Below are positions 27,802-38,542 of a DNA stretch of 64,000 nucleotides, one piece after another. The notes below the pieces were generated by a model, which searched no databases, had not been told where the DNA came from, and worked only from the letters and a program-made list of their open reading frames with translations. Numbering within the stretch: position 1 is the stretch's first letter; each line of letters begins with the position of its first letter. Position numbers and translations under genes: made by a program. Source of the stretch: Rosenbergiella australiborealis. GTDB taxonomy: Bacteria; Pseudomonadota; Gammaproteobacteria; Enterobacterales; Enterobacteriaceae. The DNA lies in NCBI RefSeq assembly GCF_018494035.1, contig NZ_JABBFO010000007.1, positions 1-64,000 on the forward strand. Reading direction: 5' to 3'.

Positions 27802-28713
27802 ATGTACTTAACTTTTCTTGGTACCTGTGCTGGCACACCGAGTTTACAGCGTAATGTCACCAGTATAGCACTGACCTTCTCTACGAAAGGGGAAACCTGG
27901 CTATTTGATTGTGGCGAAGCGACACAGCATCAGTTTATGCGAACGCCATTAAAGCCCGGACGATTAGAAAAAATATTCATTACTCATTTGCATGGTGACC
28001 ATATTTTCGGGCTTCCAGGAATGTTAACCAGTCGCTCAATGAGCAGTATAGTGACGCCTCTTACCCTTTATGGCCCAAAAGGTTTGAAGACTTTTATTGA
28101 AACAGCCTTAAGCATCAGTGGTTCATGGGTTGATTTTCCATTAGACATTATTGAGGTTGAGCCGGGGGTTATCTATGAGGATGAACAGTATCGGGTGATT
28201 GCACAATCCTTAAATCATGTGATTCCTTGTTACGGTTATCGGGTTGAGCAGCATGATTTACCTGGAAAATTAGATGAGCAATTCTTAAAAGCAGATAACA
28301 TCCCGGCGGGGGCCTGGTTACAACAGCTAAAAAAAGGAAAAAACGTACAGCTTCCTGATGGACGAGAGCTGGTGGCTCAGCGCTATCTCGGCCCAAGTCA
28401 AAAAGGGAAAGTCGTGACTATTCTTGGCGATACCGCGCCTTGCGATAATGCCATTCTACTGGCAAAGGGGGCTGACATTCTTGTTCATGAAGCGACATTA
28501 GAAGCGGCGATGGCAGAAAAGGCGAATGGACGAGGGCACTCGACCACAGCGCAAGCGGCGTTAATTGCCCAACAGGCTGAAGTCAGTCAATTAATCGCGA
28601 CGCACTTCAGTTCTCGTTATCGGCAACATGATATGCCGCGTCTATTAGCAGAGTGTCGTGGGATTTTCACTAACACGATTTTTGCGAGCGATTTTATGGT
28701 GATTGACGTTTAG
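27802..28713 (+). CDS. rbn: Ribonuclease BN (tRNase Z family)
   Basis: 303 residues from the ATG at 27802, which gives the conserved start MYLTFLGT; an ATG at 27778 adds eight residues. A metallo-beta-lactamase-fold nuclease that trims tRNA 3' ends and small RNAs. The zinc motif THLHGDHIFGLPG lies near residue 64, with LGDTAPC near 211 and the later HEAT and THFSSRY histidines intact. In E. coli elaC is far from gor, so its place here between gor and rlmJ is a lineage feature. Confidence 0.95.
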   Translation: MYLTFLGTCAGTPSLQRNVTSIALTFSTKGETWLFDCGEATQHQFMRTPLKPGRLEKIFITHLHGDHIFGLPGMLTSRSMSSIVTPLTLYGPKGLKTFIETALSISGSWVDFPLDIIEVEPGVIYEDEQYRVIAQSLNHVIPCYGYRVEQHDLPGKLDEQFLKADNIPAGAWLQQLKKGKNVQLPDGRELVAQRYLGPSQKGKVVTILGDTAPCDNAILLAKGADILVHEATLEAAMAEKANGRGHSTTAQAALIAQQAEVSQLIATHFSSRYRQHDMPRLLAECRGIFTNTIFASDFMVIDV

Positions 28714-28787
28714 AGGTTCACTGGAAAATCCTGGTCAGTGCGAAGTCAGATCCGCGTTAGCGTTCTACTTTTCTATTTGTTTGAAAT

Positions 28788-28812
28788 GAGAGCTATACAG
28801 ATGATAGCTCTC
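28788..28812. terminator. Hairpin between convergent rbn and rlmJ
   Basis: GAGAGCTAT and ATAGCTCTC form a 9-bp stem with a 7-base loop, eight bases beyond the rlmJ stop. The T-tract is weak on both strands. Confidence 0.4.
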
Positions 28813-28820
28813 AATATCGA

Positions 28821-29663
28821 TTATTCAGGCACAATCCACTCGACTAAGGTATGGCCAATACCTTGAGGAACTAGTTGCTGATGTAACCAAGGTAACACGG
28901 ACTTCATTTGCTGTTCTAACTTCCATGGTGGATTGATGACAATCATCCCTGATGCTGTCATTCCACGCTGATCGCTATCAGGTTTTACGGCCAATTCGAT
29001 TTGTAGAATACGGCGGATACCGGTGTCTTTCAGTTCAGCAATCATGCGCTTGATTTGCTGGCGTAAGACTACCGGGTACCAGAGCGCATATACTCCGGTT
29101 GAGAATCGTTTATAGCCTTCGGCGATACCTTGTACTACTGCCTGATAGTCGCTTTTGATCTCATAAGGGGGATCAATAAGTACTAGTCCACGTCGAGATT
29201 GCGGCGGAAGTTTAGCTTTGAGCTGTTGGTAACCATCACTGCGTGAAACGACTGCACGCAGATCCTTTTGGAATTCGCTACGTAGCAACGGATAGTCGCT
29301 AGGATGGAGCTCGGTCAACTGTAATTGATCATGCTCACGTAATAAATGGCGGGCGATCAGTGGTGATCCTGGATAATATTTAAGTTGCCCGGAGGGATTT
29401 AAATCACGAACGGCTTGCAAGTAGGGGGCAAGCTCGACTGGCGTATTACTTTGTTGCCAAATACGTGCGATACCTTCCATATACTCGCCTGTCCGTTCTG
29501 CTTGCTCGCTATTGAGCAGGTAACGGCCTGCACCGGCGTGGGTATCCAAATAAAGAAAAGGTTTATCCTTCTCTTTTAACGCCGAGATAATAAGGCTTTG
29601 CACGGTGTGCTTTAAAACATCGGCGTGGTTACCCGCGTGGAAGCTGTGGCGATAGCTCAGCAT
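28821..29663 (-). CDS. rlmJ: 23S rRNA (adenine-2030-N6)-methyltransferase
   Basis: 280 residues from the ATG at 29663, the E. coli length. N-terminal MLSYRHSFHAGNHADVLKH is characteristic, and the catalytic N6-adenine motif appears as LIDPPYE near residue 164. It methylates A2030 in 23S rRNA. It is divergent from prlC, as in E. coli. Confidence 0.96.
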   Translation of the reverse strand: MLSYRHSFHAGNHADVLKHTVQSLIISALKEKDKPFLYLDTHAGAGRYLLNSEQAERTGEYMEGIARIWQQSNTPVELAPYLQAVRDLNPSGQLKYYPGSPLIARHLLREHDQLQLTELHPSDYPLLRSEFQKDLRAVVSRSDGYQQLKAKLPPQSRRGLVLIDPPYEIKSDYQAVVQGIAEGYKRFSTGVYALWYPVVLRQQIKRMIAELKDTGIRRILQIELAVKPDSDQRGMTASGMIVINPPWKLEQQMKSVLPWLHQQLVPQGIGHTLVEWIVPE

Positions 29664-29859
29664 GTGATTTCCTTTATTCCAGAACACTTATAAAAACGGT
29701 ACAGCAAATGCTGTCTATGAGCTGCCAGTATATCAAATTGCCCTGCGGGGCAGTAGCGTTACCCAAGAGAAGCAGAGACTAAGATTGATATTTTTACTTT
29801 CATCCCCATATCTTGAAAATACGATCAGCGTTCAACTCAAACTTCTATAGGATGGTGCT

Positions 29860-31902
29860 ATGACAAATCCACTACTCACCCCTTTCAGCTTGCCACCTTT
29901 CTCTGCGATAAAACCGGAGCATGTCGTGCCAGCTGTTACAGCGGCTTTAGATGAGTGCCGTGCAACGGTTGAACGAGTGGTTGCGCAGTCTGGCCCCTAC
30001 ACGTGGGAAAATCTTTGCCAGCCGTTAGCCGAAGCTGATGATCGCTTAGGACGTATTTTTTCTCCGGTGAGTCATCTTAACTCAGTCAAAAATAGTCCTG
30101 AGTTACGTGAAGCCTACGAAGGGGTATTGCCTCTATTATCCGAGTACGGTACTTGGGTGGGTCAACACGCAGGCTTGTACCAAGCATATCGTAGCCTAAA
30201 AGAGGGTACGGAGTATTCCGCCTTATCGATGGCTGAGCAAAAAGCAGTGGATAACGCGCTGCGTGACTTTGAGCTTTCAGGCATTGGTCTACCGAGCGAG
30301 AAACAAAAACGTTACGGTGAAATTTCTGCTCGTCTTTCTGAGATTGGCGCGGCTTACAGCAACAATGTGCTGGATGCAACAATGGGCTGGAGTAAGCTCA
30401 TTACTGACGAAAAAGAATTAGCGGGTATGCCGGAAAGCGCCCTTGCTGCGGCAAAAGCTCAAGCGGAAGCAAAGCAGCAGGAAGGATGGTTACTCACACT
30501 GGATATCCCAAGTTATCTACCGGTAATGACTTACTGTGATAACCAAACTTTACGCGAAGAGATGTACCGTGCCTACAGCACAAGAGCTTCGGATCAAGGC
30601 CCAAATGCGGGTAAGTGGGATAACGGACCACTCATTGAAGAAGAACTGGCATTACGCCATGAAATCGCACAACTCTTGGGCTTTGGTTCTTTTGCTGAGA
30701 AGTCTCTGGCAACAAAAATGGCAGAGTCAACCGACCAAGTACTCGGTTTCTTGAACGATCTTGCAGCACGGGCCCAGCCCCAAGGTGAACGTGAGCTTGC
30801 CCAATTACGTGAATTTGCTCAACAGCATTATGGCGTAAGCGACCTACACCCTTGGGATATTACTTGGTATGCAGAAAAACAAAAACAGCATCTCTATACC
30901 ATTAGTGATGAGCAGTTACGTCCTTACTTTCCAGAACAACGTGCGCTGAGCGGCTTATTTGAAGTTATTCACCGTGTTTATGGATTGCGCGCCGCAGAGC
31001 GTCATGATGTCGATGTTTGGCATCCTGAGGTACGCTTCTTTGATTTATTTGACGGTAACGATCAATTAGTCGGTAGTTTTTACCTTGACCTCTACGCACG
31101 GGAACATAAACGTGGTGGTGCGTGGATGGATGACTGTGTGGGACGGATGAAAAAAGCGGACGGTACATTACAAAAACCGGTCGCGTATCTCACTTGTAAC
31201 TTTAATCGCCCAGTGGGAGATAAACCTGCACTCTTTACCCACGACGAAGTGGTTACCCTATTCCATGAGTTTGGGCATGGCCTTCACCATATGCTAACCC
31301 AAATCGATACCGCAGGCGTTTCTGGTATCAATGGTGTTCCTTGGGATGCGGTCGAGTTACCGAGTCAATTTATGGAAAACTGGTGCTGGGAACCTGAGGC
31401 ATTAGCCTTTATCTCAGGTCATTACGAAACAGGTGAGCCACTTCCTCAATCCTTATTGGAAAAAATGTTGGCGGCGAAAAATTATAATGCTGCCATGTTT
31501 ATCTTACGCCAACTTGAGTTTGGGCTTTTTGACTTCCGCTTACACGCTGAATACCAGCCAGAGAAAGGGGCAAGAGTGCTGGAAATTCTGCAAGATGTGA
31601 AGCAGAAGGTTGCGGTTATGCCTTCACCGGAATGGGGTCGCTTTCCACATGCCTTTAGCCATATCTTTGCGGGTGGCTATGCCGCAGGCTATTACAGTTA
31701 TCTCTGGGCAGATGTCCTAGCCGCAGATGCATGGTCACGATTTGAAGATGAAGGTATCTTTAACCGTGAAACAGGTCAGTCATTCTTAGATAACGTCTTA
31801 AGCCGTGGGGGCTCAGAAGCGCCGATGGATCTGTTTAAGCGTTTTCGTGGACGCGAGCCACAGATCGACGCAATGTTAAAACAATATGGGATCGAAGGCT
31901 AA
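29860..31902 (+). CDS. prlC: Oligopeptidase A
   Basis: 680 residues, full length for the M3 metallopeptidase family. The zinc site HEFGH is at 469-473, followed by the third ligand Glu in the NWCWEPEAL region. The cytoplasmic enzyme degrades signal peptides and oligopeptides. GATGG precedes the start. rsmJ begins four bases after the stop, so the two are almost certainly co-transcribed. Confidence 0.97.
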   Translation: MTNPLLTPFSLPPFSAIKPEHVVPAVTAALDECRATVERVVAQSGPYTWENLCQPLAEADDRLGRIFSPVSHLNSVKNSPELREAYEGVLPLLSEYGTWVGQHAGLYQAYRSLKEGTEYSALSMAEQKAVDNALRDFELSGIGLPSEKQKRYGEISARLSEIGAAYSNNVLDATMGWSKLITDEKELAGMPESALAAAKAQAEAKQQEGWLLTLDIPSYLPVMTYCDNQTLREEMYRAYSTRASDQGPNAGKWDNGPLIEEELALRHEIAQLLGFGSFAEKSLATKMAESTDQVLGFLNDLAARAQPQGERELAQLREFAQQHYGVSDLHPWDITWYAEKQKQHLYTISDEQLRPYFPEQRALSGLFEVIHRVYGLRAAERHDVDVWHPEVRFFDLFDGNDQLVGSFYLDLYAREHKRGGAWMDDCVGRMKKADGTLQKPVAYLTCNFNRPVGDKPALFTHDEVVTLFHEFGHGLHHMLTQIDTAGVSGINGVPWDAVELPSQFMENWCWEPEALAFISGHYETGEPLPQSLLEKMLAAKNYNAAMFILRQLEFGLFDFRLHAEYQPEKGARVLEILQDVKQKVAVMPSPEWGRFPHAFSHIFAGGYAAGYYSYLWADVLAADAWSRFEDEGIFNRETGQSFLDNVLSRGGSEAPMDLFKRFRGREPQIDAMLKQYGIEG

Positions 31903-31906
31903 GTAA

Positions 31907-32668
31907 GTGAATATTTGCTTAGTTGATGAATCGGGCACCCAAGCGGGTGCCCTAAATGATATCGCCGAACGTTGGGAGATCCGCCACGACGATAATGCAT
32001 TAATGGCGTTAGTGCTAACCGCTGAGCGATTGGAACTCCGTAAACGAGATGAACCCAAGTTGGGGGGTATCTACGTCGATTTTGTGGCTGGAACGATGGC
32101 ACATCGTCGTAAATTTGGAGGCGGTCGTGGTGAAGCCGTCGCTAAGGCTGTTGGCATAAAGGGAAGTTACTTTCCCGATGTGGTGGATGCAACGGCAGGT
32201 TTAGGACGAGATGCTTTTGTGCTGGCCTCGCTCGGATGCCGGGTACGGATGATTGAAAGGCACCCTGTGGTTGCAGCTTTGCTAGAAGATGGTCTGCGTC
32301 GTGGCTACCTCGATCCGGAAATCGGCGAGTGGTTACAACAACGACTAACGTTAATTTATGGTACGAGTGTGCAGCAACTCACTACCTTAACGCCTCGCCC
32401 TGATGTCGTGTATCTTGACCCGATGTATCCGCACCGTCAAAAAAGTGCATTAGTTAAAAAAGAAATGCGAATTTTTCAGTCACTAGTCGGTGCTGATGAA
32501 GACGCTGACGCATTGCTGACACCGGCACGTTGCTTAGCGAAACGTCGCATTGTCGTTAAACGTCCCGACTATGCGCCAGCTTTGAATGGTGTTGAAACTA
32601 GCTCTGCGGTGGTTACCAAAAGCCACCGCTTCGATATTTATCCATCGTTAAAGCCAGAAATAGCGTAA
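31907..32668 (+). CDS. rsmJ: 16S rRNA (guanine-1516-N2)-methyltransferase
   Basis: 253 residues from a GTG start directly behind prlC. The SAM-binding motif [19 protein letters not shown] lies near 95-113 and the catalytic DPMYP near residue 168. It methylates G1516 of 16S rRNA. The prlC-rsmJ order is conserved in enterobacteria. In E. coli dtpB lies next; here uspA follows on the other strand. Confidence 0.96.
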   Translation: MNICLVDESGTQAGALNDIAERWEIRHDDNALMALVLTAERLELRKRDEPKLGGIYVDFVAGTMAHRRKFGGGRGEAVAKAVGIKGSYFPDVVDATAGLGRDAFVLASLGCRVRMIERHPVVAALLEDGLRRGYLDPEIGEWLQQRLTLIYGTSVQQLTTLTPRPDVVYLDPMYPHRQKSALVKKEMRIFQSLVGADEDADALLTPARCLAKRRIVVKRPDYAPALNGVETSSAVVTKSHRFDIYPSLKPEIA

Positions 32669-32702
32669 AAAAACTCCCGATCAGCAGTCATAGGGTCGGG
32701 AG
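32668..32702 (-). terminator. uspA terminator, shared with rsmJ
   Basis: CTCCCGA and TCGGGAG form the stem. On the minus strand a run of seven T follows, so it mainly serves uspA, and it also lies just past the rsmJ stop. Confidence 0.8.
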
Positions 32703-32709
32703 GACTCAA

Positions 32710-33141
32710 TTACTCTTCTTCACGGATAGGTACGATTAGCATATCGATATGAACATTATTGATGAGTTGTCGTGCAGAAGACATCAATTTACTCCAGAAA
32801 TCTTGATGATGGCCGCAGATGACTAAATCAATTTCGTATTTATGGATTGCATCGATCAGTACCTGAGCCAACTCGCCAGTACCACTCAATATTTCGCTTA
32901 GAGGATAACCGGCCTGATTAGCTAATGTCGTTAAGGCTTGTGAGGTTTCTTGAGAGATACGCTTTTGCATATCACCTAAATTCACATCAATTAATCCGGT
33001 ATAAAGGTCAGAATAGTTAACATCAACATGAATAATCGATACTTTTGCATTGTAAGGTTTTGCCAGAGAAACCGCTTTCTGGACTAACTCTTCACTTTCT
33101 GGTGCGAGATCGACGGCCACCAAAATATGATTATAAGACAT
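32710..33141 (-). CDS. uspA: Universal stress protein A
   Basis: 143 residues, one Usp domain beginning [20 protein letters not shown], matching E. coli UspA (144). A cytoplasmic dimer induced by growth arrest and many stresses. The next gene upstream on the same strand is pitA. The divergent uspB gene that separates them in E. coli is missing here. Confidence 0.95.
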   Translation of the reverse strand: MSYNHILVAVDLAPESEELVQKAVSLAKPYNAKVSIIHVDVNYSDLYTGLIDVNLGDMQKRISQETSQALTTLANQAGYPLSEILSGTGELAQVLIDAIHKYEIDLVICGHHQDFWSKLMSSARQLINNVHIDMLIVPIREEE

Positions 33142-33310
33142 GGTAAACTCCTTATGGGCGCAATAGTCACGACATTGTGGTTAGCGATTACTGATGTTGC
33201 TATGAAGTCCCAATCATAGCGTTAAGCACAAAGACTGTCATGGTGAAATAGGGTAATTAGCTTAACAGAATTATAGCTTGAGTTAGCGAGAGAGGCAGTA
33301 AATGAGTAGG

Positions 33311-33343
33311 AAAAGTCAGACACAGATCAATGACCTGTGTCTG
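33311..33343 (-). terminator. pitA terminator
   Basis: CAGACACAG and CTGTGTCTG form a 9-bp stem. On the minus strand it is followed by ACTTTTCC. It lies eight bases past the pitA stop. Confidence 0.6.
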
Positions 33344-33350
33344 GATCTGG

Positions 33351-34838
33351 TTAAATTATCTTTAATGCAATCCAGTAAAGGGTCGCAGAAAGCAGGATTG
33401 AAATCGGTAAAGTAAGAACCCAAGCCAAGGCGATACTACGGATCGTTTTCGCTTGCACCCCTCCGCCATCAACAATCATCGTCCCGGCAACTGAAGATGA
33501 AAGAATGTGAGTGGTTGATACCGGCATACCGGTATAACTTGCTAACCCTATCGAGACGGCCGCTGTGATCTGTGCACACATACCTTGTGCATAAGTCATC
33601 CCATTCTTACCAATTTTTTCGCCAATAGTCGTTGCTACACGGCGCCAGCCGACCATGGTACCTAACGATAACGCTAAAGCAACGGCAAAAATGATCCAAA
33701 CTGGGGCATATTCAATTGTCCCGTTAAGGTCACTCTTCAGATTTGCTAAGAAACGTTTGTCTTCGGTTGTGGTAGAGGGGAGTTTCGCAATCTTATCGGT
33801 TGTATCTGACATACAGAGCAGTAAACGGCGAACTTGAGAACGGTTTTCAACACTTAACTGATCATAGCTTGAAAGGTTCTTCAGCAAACTTTGGGCGTTA
33901 TGAACAGTTGTTAACCCACTTTCACTATTACAGTGGAAAGGCTCGTTAGGATTGATTGGCGTGTTTGCTGAGGCTGGTAAAGCAGTTAGCGAAGTGACCG
34001 GAATATTATGCTGTTGATAATACTGTTCAAGATGATTTACGGCGTCACGTGTACGTGTAATATCGTAACCTGAAGCATTCATATTCACCACAAATCCGGC
34101 TGGTGCAACGCCAATTAAAACCAGCATGACCAAACCGATACCTTTTTGACCATCATTGGCACCGTGTGAATAGCTCACACCTATTGCTGAAACGATAAGC
34201 GCAGTACGTGTCCAAAAAGGAGGTTTCTTTTTACCGTCCTGTTTTTCACGATCAGCTGGCGTCATGTGGTTACGTCGACGTTTTTTGGTCCCACTCCAAT
34301 ACTTGCGGAGTAAGAAGATCAATAAACCGGCGATCACCATACCGACAATTGGAGACAGTATCAGCGATAAAAAGATATTAATAACTTTTGGAAGATTTAA
34401 CGCCTGAACTAACGAACCTCCCGTCACCAGCGCGTTTGTTACGGCAATACCGATGATCGCACCAATAAGCGTATGCGAACTTGATGCCGGTAAGCCAAAA
34501 TACCACGTTCCTAGATTCCAAATAATTGCAGCCAGCAATATTGAGAAAATCATTGCTAGCCCGTGAGAAGAGCCAACATTAAGCAGTAGATCGGTGGGAA
34601 GAATATGCACTATCGCATAAGCGACACTTAAGCCACCGAATAATACGCCAAGGAAATTAAATAAGCCTGCCATCATTACTGCGAGCTGTGCACGCATGGC
34701 ACGGGTATAAATAACGGTAGCAACCGCGTTCGCTGTATCATGGAAGCCATTAATCGCTTCGTAGAAAAGAACAAATAAAAGTGCCAGAACTAAGAATAGG
34801 CTGGTACTCAAATCAAGACCGGTAAACAGATGGAACAT
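33351..34838 (-). CDS. pitA: Low-affinity inorganic phosphate transporter
   Basis: 495 residues (E. coli 499) with about ten membrane helices. The PiT family signatures are present at both ends: [18 protein letters not shown] near residue 31 and a C-terminal copy with [17 protein letters not shown] large soluble loop (about 235-375) interrupts the transport core, as in E. coli PitA. It imports phosphate as a metal-phosphate complex with protons. Confidence 0.95.
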   Translation of the reverse strand: MFHLFTGLDLSTSLFLVLALLFVLFYEAINGFHDTANAVATVIYTRAMRAQLAVMMAGLFNFLGVLFGGLSVAYAIVHILPTDLLLNVGSSHGLAMIFSILLAAIIWNLGTWYFGLPASSSHTLIGAIIGIAVTNALVTGGSLVQALNLPKVINIFLSLILSPIVGMVIAGLLIFLLRKYWSGTKKRRRNHMTPADREKQDGKKKPPFWTRTALIVSAIGVSYSHGANDGQKGIGLVMLVLIGVAPAGFVVNMNASGYDITRTRDAVNHLEQYYQQHNIPVTSLTALPASANTPINPNEPFHCNSESGLTTVHNAQSLLKNLSSYDQLSVENRSQVRRLLLCMSDTTDKIAKLPSTTTEDKRFLANLKSDLNGTIEYAPVWIIFAVALALSLGTMVGWRRVATTIGEKIGKNGMTYAQGMCAQITAAVSIGLASYTGMPVSTTHILSSSVAGTMIVDGGGVQAKTIRSIALAWVLTLPISILLSATLYWIALKII

Positions 34839-35067
34839 AATGTTACGCCATTTTATGGGACATGCCTTAGCGATTATCGGCGAGTTAGGTGCTTGCAGGA
34901 AAGTAAAATATCCAATTTTTTTCTTATTACTGGCCAGCTAAAGTAAAATTAACGGTAATTTTTCTATAAAAAATAGTAAGTTATTTAATAATCAATCAAC
35001 TTTTTTTTTTGCTCACTAGCCACCGAGGTTAAGGGTCACTACAATCTGGCCTTTTAGAGGGGGTTGT

Positions 35068-36264
35068 GTGGAAAATTTTGATGTCGTAGTAATTGGCGCT
35101 GGGGCTGCGGGGTTATTCTGTGCCGCCCAAGCTGGGCAGCGAGGACTGAATGTCTTAGTGGTTGATAACGGAAAAAAAGTTGGGCGCAAAATATTGATGT
35201 CCGGAGGAGGGCGTTGCAACTTTACTAATCTGTACATTGAGCCTTCTGCCTACCTTTCGCACAATCCTCATTTTTGTAAGTCAGCACTTGCTCGCTATAC
35301 ACAGTGGGACTTTATTGATCTGGTAAATAAATACAACATTAATTGGCATGAAAAAACCTTAGGTCAGCTATTTTGTGATGAATCTGCCCAGCAAATTGTT
35401 GATCTTTTAACGGCTGAATGTGAACAGGGTAATGTCACGATTCGTTTACGTAGTGAAGTCCTTAGTATTCAGCGACAGGATTCCGATGAATACCATCTCA
35501 CCTTAAATGGTATGCAAGTCTGTACCCGTAATGTCGTTATCGCATCGGGAGGCTTATCGATGCCGGGTCTAGGGGCAACCCCATTTGGATACAAAGTCGC
35601 AGAGCAATTTGGGTTATCCGTTCGCCCGGTGAGTGCGGCATTAGTTCCTCTTACCCTTCACAAGCCTTTACTTGATAATCTTCAGCAACTCTCAGGGATA
35701 GCGGTTCCCGTTACGGTTGATGCTGCTCAGGGAACTCGCTTTAAAGAGTCGCTGCTTTTCACCCACCGTGGACTTTCAGGTCCTGCAATATTACAAATTT
35801 CCAGTTATTGGCGTCCCGGTGAAGCCGTGACGGTAAATTTATTACCCGATATGGATATTAATGGTTTTATTGAGGCACAGCGGAACGAGCATCCAAACTT
35901 ATCACTAAAAAATAGCTTGGCACGGGTATTACCAAAACGACTGGTTGATCAGCTCGCTGAATTATCTTTTGTTCCTGATGTGACACTCAAACAGCTCAAT
36001 TCACGGCAGCAGCAGCAGCTGGTGAATCAATTAACGGCTTGGCAGATCCACCCCAATGGAACGGAAGGGTACCGAACTGCTGAGGTTACGCTGGGGGGCG
36101 TTGATACCCAACATCTCTCCTCTCAGACATTTGAAGTGCGGGATGTTCCCGGCTTGTATTTTATTGGTGAAGTTGTCGATGTTACAGGTTGGTTAGGCGG
36201 TTATAATTTCCAATGGGCTTGGAGTTCAGCCTGGGCCTGTGCTCAAGCGATAGCAAAAAAATAA
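35068..36264 (+). CDS. yhiN: YhiN, HI0933-family flavoprotein
   Basis: 398 residues from a GTG start with AGAGGGGG upstream. N-terminal FAD motif VVIGAGAAGLFCAAQAGQRG (6-25) and MSGGGRCNFTN near residue 45 are typical. The C-terminal GEVVDVTGWLGGYNFQWAWSSA binds the flavin. The reaction is unknown in E. coli. It is divergent from pitA, as in E. coli. Confidence 0.92.
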   Translation: MENFDVVVIGAGAAGLFCAAQAGQRGLNVLVVDNGKKVGRKILMSGGGRCNFTNLYIEPSAYLSHNPHFCKSALARYTQWDFIDLVNKYNINWHEKTLGQLFCDESAQQIVDLLTAECEQGNVTIRLRSEVLSIQRQDSDEYHLTLNGMQVCTRNVVIASGGLSMPGLGATPFGYKVAEQFGLSVRPVSAALVPLTLHKPLLDNLQQLSGIAVPVTVDAAQGTRFKESLLFTHRGLSGPAILQISSYWRPGEAVTVNLLPDMDINGFIEAQRNEHPNLSLKNSLARVLPKRLVDQLAELSFVPDVTLKQLNSRQQQQLVNQLTAWQIHPNGTEGYRTAEVTLGGVDTQHLSSQTFEVRDVPGLYFIGEVVDVTGWLGGYNFQWAWSSAWACAQAIAKK

Positions 36265-36369
36265 ATTCAAAATTATTTGTTTACCACTTTTATCGATTGG
36301 TCTAACAACATTAATCCGTTTTTAGGTTGGGATATAGCCTTTTATAGTTCCTCTTAACAGGAGGACACT

Positions 36370-37542
36370 ATGCCACTCACGATACGAAAAATACCGAGGC
36401 CTTTTAAACACTTGGCCTCACTCACCGAGTTAGTCCGTTTTTTTACACCTAATTGGTTTGCCGTGACGATGGGAACCGGTGTGTTGGCATTGGTGCTAGC
36501 ACAGGCTGTCGCCGCGAGTAGCCCGTTGTTCGTGCTAGCACGCACTCTATGGTTGATAAACGGGAGTCTGTTTGTATTGTTTTCACTGCTGTATGGTGCC
36601 CGTTGGTTATTCTATCCACAGGAAGCCTGTAAAATTTTCCAGCACCCGCAAATGTCGATGTTTCTAGGGACTATCCCGATGGGGCTCGCGACCGTCATTA
36701 ACGGTTTTATCAATTTTGGTGTACCTATGATGGGTGATGAAGCGATAGTCATTGCACACTCACTCTGGATGCTGGATGCCATACTCGCGATACTGTGCGG
36801 GGCAGGACTGCCCTTATTTATGTTCACTCGACAATCACATAATTTGTCGTCAATGACGGGACTTTGGTTACTCCCTATTGTGACAGCAGAAGTAGCCGCT
36901 GCCAGTGGTTGGATTATTGCTCCGCATCTTTCTGACATTGTTCAACAACGAGATATGGTTATTTTCAATATGTTGCTATGGGCTTTTTCTGTTCCTATTG
37001 CCTTATCGATATTAGTCATTTTACTGTTGCGGATGGCCTTACATAAATTACCGCCGATTGCTCTGTCAGCGACGACATGGTTGGCATTGGGGCCGATAGG
37101 TACCGGTGCTTTGGGAATGTTTTTACTCAGTCAGCAGAGCGAGTTACTCAGCCGCGATCCTACATTAGCGGGATATAGCCATGTTATCGCGGGGATCGGG
37201 TGGATGATGGGGATTTTACTATGGGGGGTTGGTGCTTGGTGGTTTCTCATCGCACTCGGGGTGACCTTTTACTATGTTAAGCGTGGGATCCCTTTTAACT
37301 TGGGCTGGTGGGGCTACATTTTTCCACTTGGTGTATTTACCCTTGCAACATTTAAACTCGCACAACTGACGGCTATTACTTTTTTTTCATCTTTATCCGT
37401 AGGGTTCCTTCTGCTTTTAGCGAGTTTATGGATTATTGTGATGGCAAAAACGTTGCGAGGAGCATGGAGTGGACAACTCTTTTTCTCGCCCTGTCTTCAA
37501 GATAGCAAACACACTACCGTGGATCTTAAAGAGAATCTTTAA
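36370..37542 (+). CDS. TDT-family (TehA/Mae1-type) transporter
   Basis: 390 residues with about ten membrane helices. It fits the TDT family (tellurite resistance/dicarboxylate), with FTPNWFAVTMGTGVLALVL near residue 24 and a later GPIGTGALGMFLLSQ. Family members are anion channels or transporters for dicarboxylates, sulfite or other small anions. The start has an excellent AGGAGG. It stands between yhiN and an aldo/keto reductase, which does not identify the substrate. Confidence 0.8.
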   Translation: MPLTIRKIPRPFKHLASLTELVRFFTPNWFAVTMGTGVLALVLAQAVAASSPLFVLARTLWLINGSLFVLFSLLYGARWLFYPQEACKIFQHPQMSMFLGTIPMGLATVINGFINFGVPMMGDEAIVIAHSLWMLDAILAILCGAGLPLFMFTRQSHNLSSMTGLWLLPIVTAEVAAASGWIIAPHLSDIVQQRDMVIFNMLLWAFSVPIALSILVILLLRMALHKLPPIALSATTWLALGPIGTGALGMFLLSQQSELLSRDPTLAGYSHVIAGIGWMMGILLWGVGAWWFLIALGVTFYYVKRGIPFNLGWWGYIFPLGVFTLATFKLAQLTAITFFSSLSVGFLLLLASLWIIVMAKTLRGAWSGQLFFSPCLQDSKHTTVDLKENL

Positions 37543-37696
37543 CTGTGACGAGGCGCGATGCTTATTCGCCTCGTAGCTACCATTGATAACACATATCAAA
37601 AGAGCGGTTATGCTTGCCAGCATTTTTGCTCTCTCCACAAGGTGAGTGATGATGAACTAACCTTAATTGATGTAGAGCATGATAGAGAGGTTACCG

Positions 37697-38542
37697 ATGG
37701 TACAGAAAGCGAGTATTCACATTGCGGGCAGCGACCTTCCAGCCATAGGAATGGGGAGCTGGCGCTTAGGCCAAGGTCGTTACGAACAGCAACAGGAAAT
37801 TATCGCGCTACATCGTCGGCTTGAGTTAGGGATGCGTGTCATTGATACCGCTGAAATGTATGGTGAGGGTCAATCTGAACGACTCATTGGTAAAGCGATT
37901 GCCGATCGCCGAGACCGAACTTACCTCGTGTCAAAAATATATCCTTGGAACGCCACCGAGAAGAAGCTAGAAAGAAGTCTGGATGCATCGCTAGCACGGT
38001 TACGTACTGATTATCTTGATCTGTACCTTTTACACTGGCAGTCAGGTAATGACTTACAGGAAGTCGTCAGTCTTATGGAGTCGATGAAACATAAAGGGAA
38101 AATCGGCGCATGGGGCGTTTCTAATTTCGATCTGGCTGCCATGCAGCAACTTATTAAGGTAGAGGGCGGTGAGCAGTGTGCGGTCAATCAAGTTTTTTAT
38201 AATCTTGGTGGCAGAGGCATTGAATTTGATCTCGCCCCTTGGTGTCATGCGGAACAGATTGCCATGATGGCATATTGTCCATTAGGCGGAGCTGACTCTC
38301 ATCTGCTCGACCAAGAAGACGTTAAGATGCTGGCCAATCGCTATGGGGTTACACCAGCGGCGATATTACTGGCTTGGAGTATCCGTTCCCACCAAGTGTT
38401 AGCAATACCTGAATCGGGAAATATTAAACATATTGAAGCGAATGCTAAGGCTTTGAACCTTGAAATCAGTGAACAAGATTGGGCTTTATTAACCCGTAAT
38501 TATCCGGTGCCGCAGACCGCAGAACCTTTAGAAATTCGATAA
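37697..38542 (+). CDS. yeaE: Aldo/keto reductase, YeaE-like
   Basis: 281 residues from the ATG at 37697, chosen because GAGAGG lies eight bases upstream; an in-frame ATG at 37679 lacks this. A TIM-barrel NADPH-dependent reductase with the catalytic Asp and Tyr in DTAEMYGEGQSE, Lys in VSKIYPWN and His in LLHW. It resembles E. coli YeaE, a methylglyoxal/aldehyde reductase, over its whole length (for example NTDYLDLYLLHW-like and NQVFYNLGGRGIEFDL). The gene location differs from E. coli, so orthology is probable and not certain. Confidence 0.75.
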   Translation: MVQKASIHIAGSDLPAIGMGSWRLGQGRYEQQQEIIALHRRLELGMRVIDTAEMYGEGQSERLIGKAIADRRDRTYLVSKIYPWNATEKKLERSLDASLARLRTDYLDLYLLHWQSGNDLQEVVSLMESMKHKGKIGAWGVSNFDLAAMQQLIKVEGGEQCAVNQVFYNLGGRGIEFDLAPWCHAEQIAMMAYCPLGGADSHLLDQEDVKMLANRYGVTPAAILLAWSIRSHQVLAIPESGNIKHIEANAKALNLEISEQDWALLTRNYPVPQTAEPLEIR

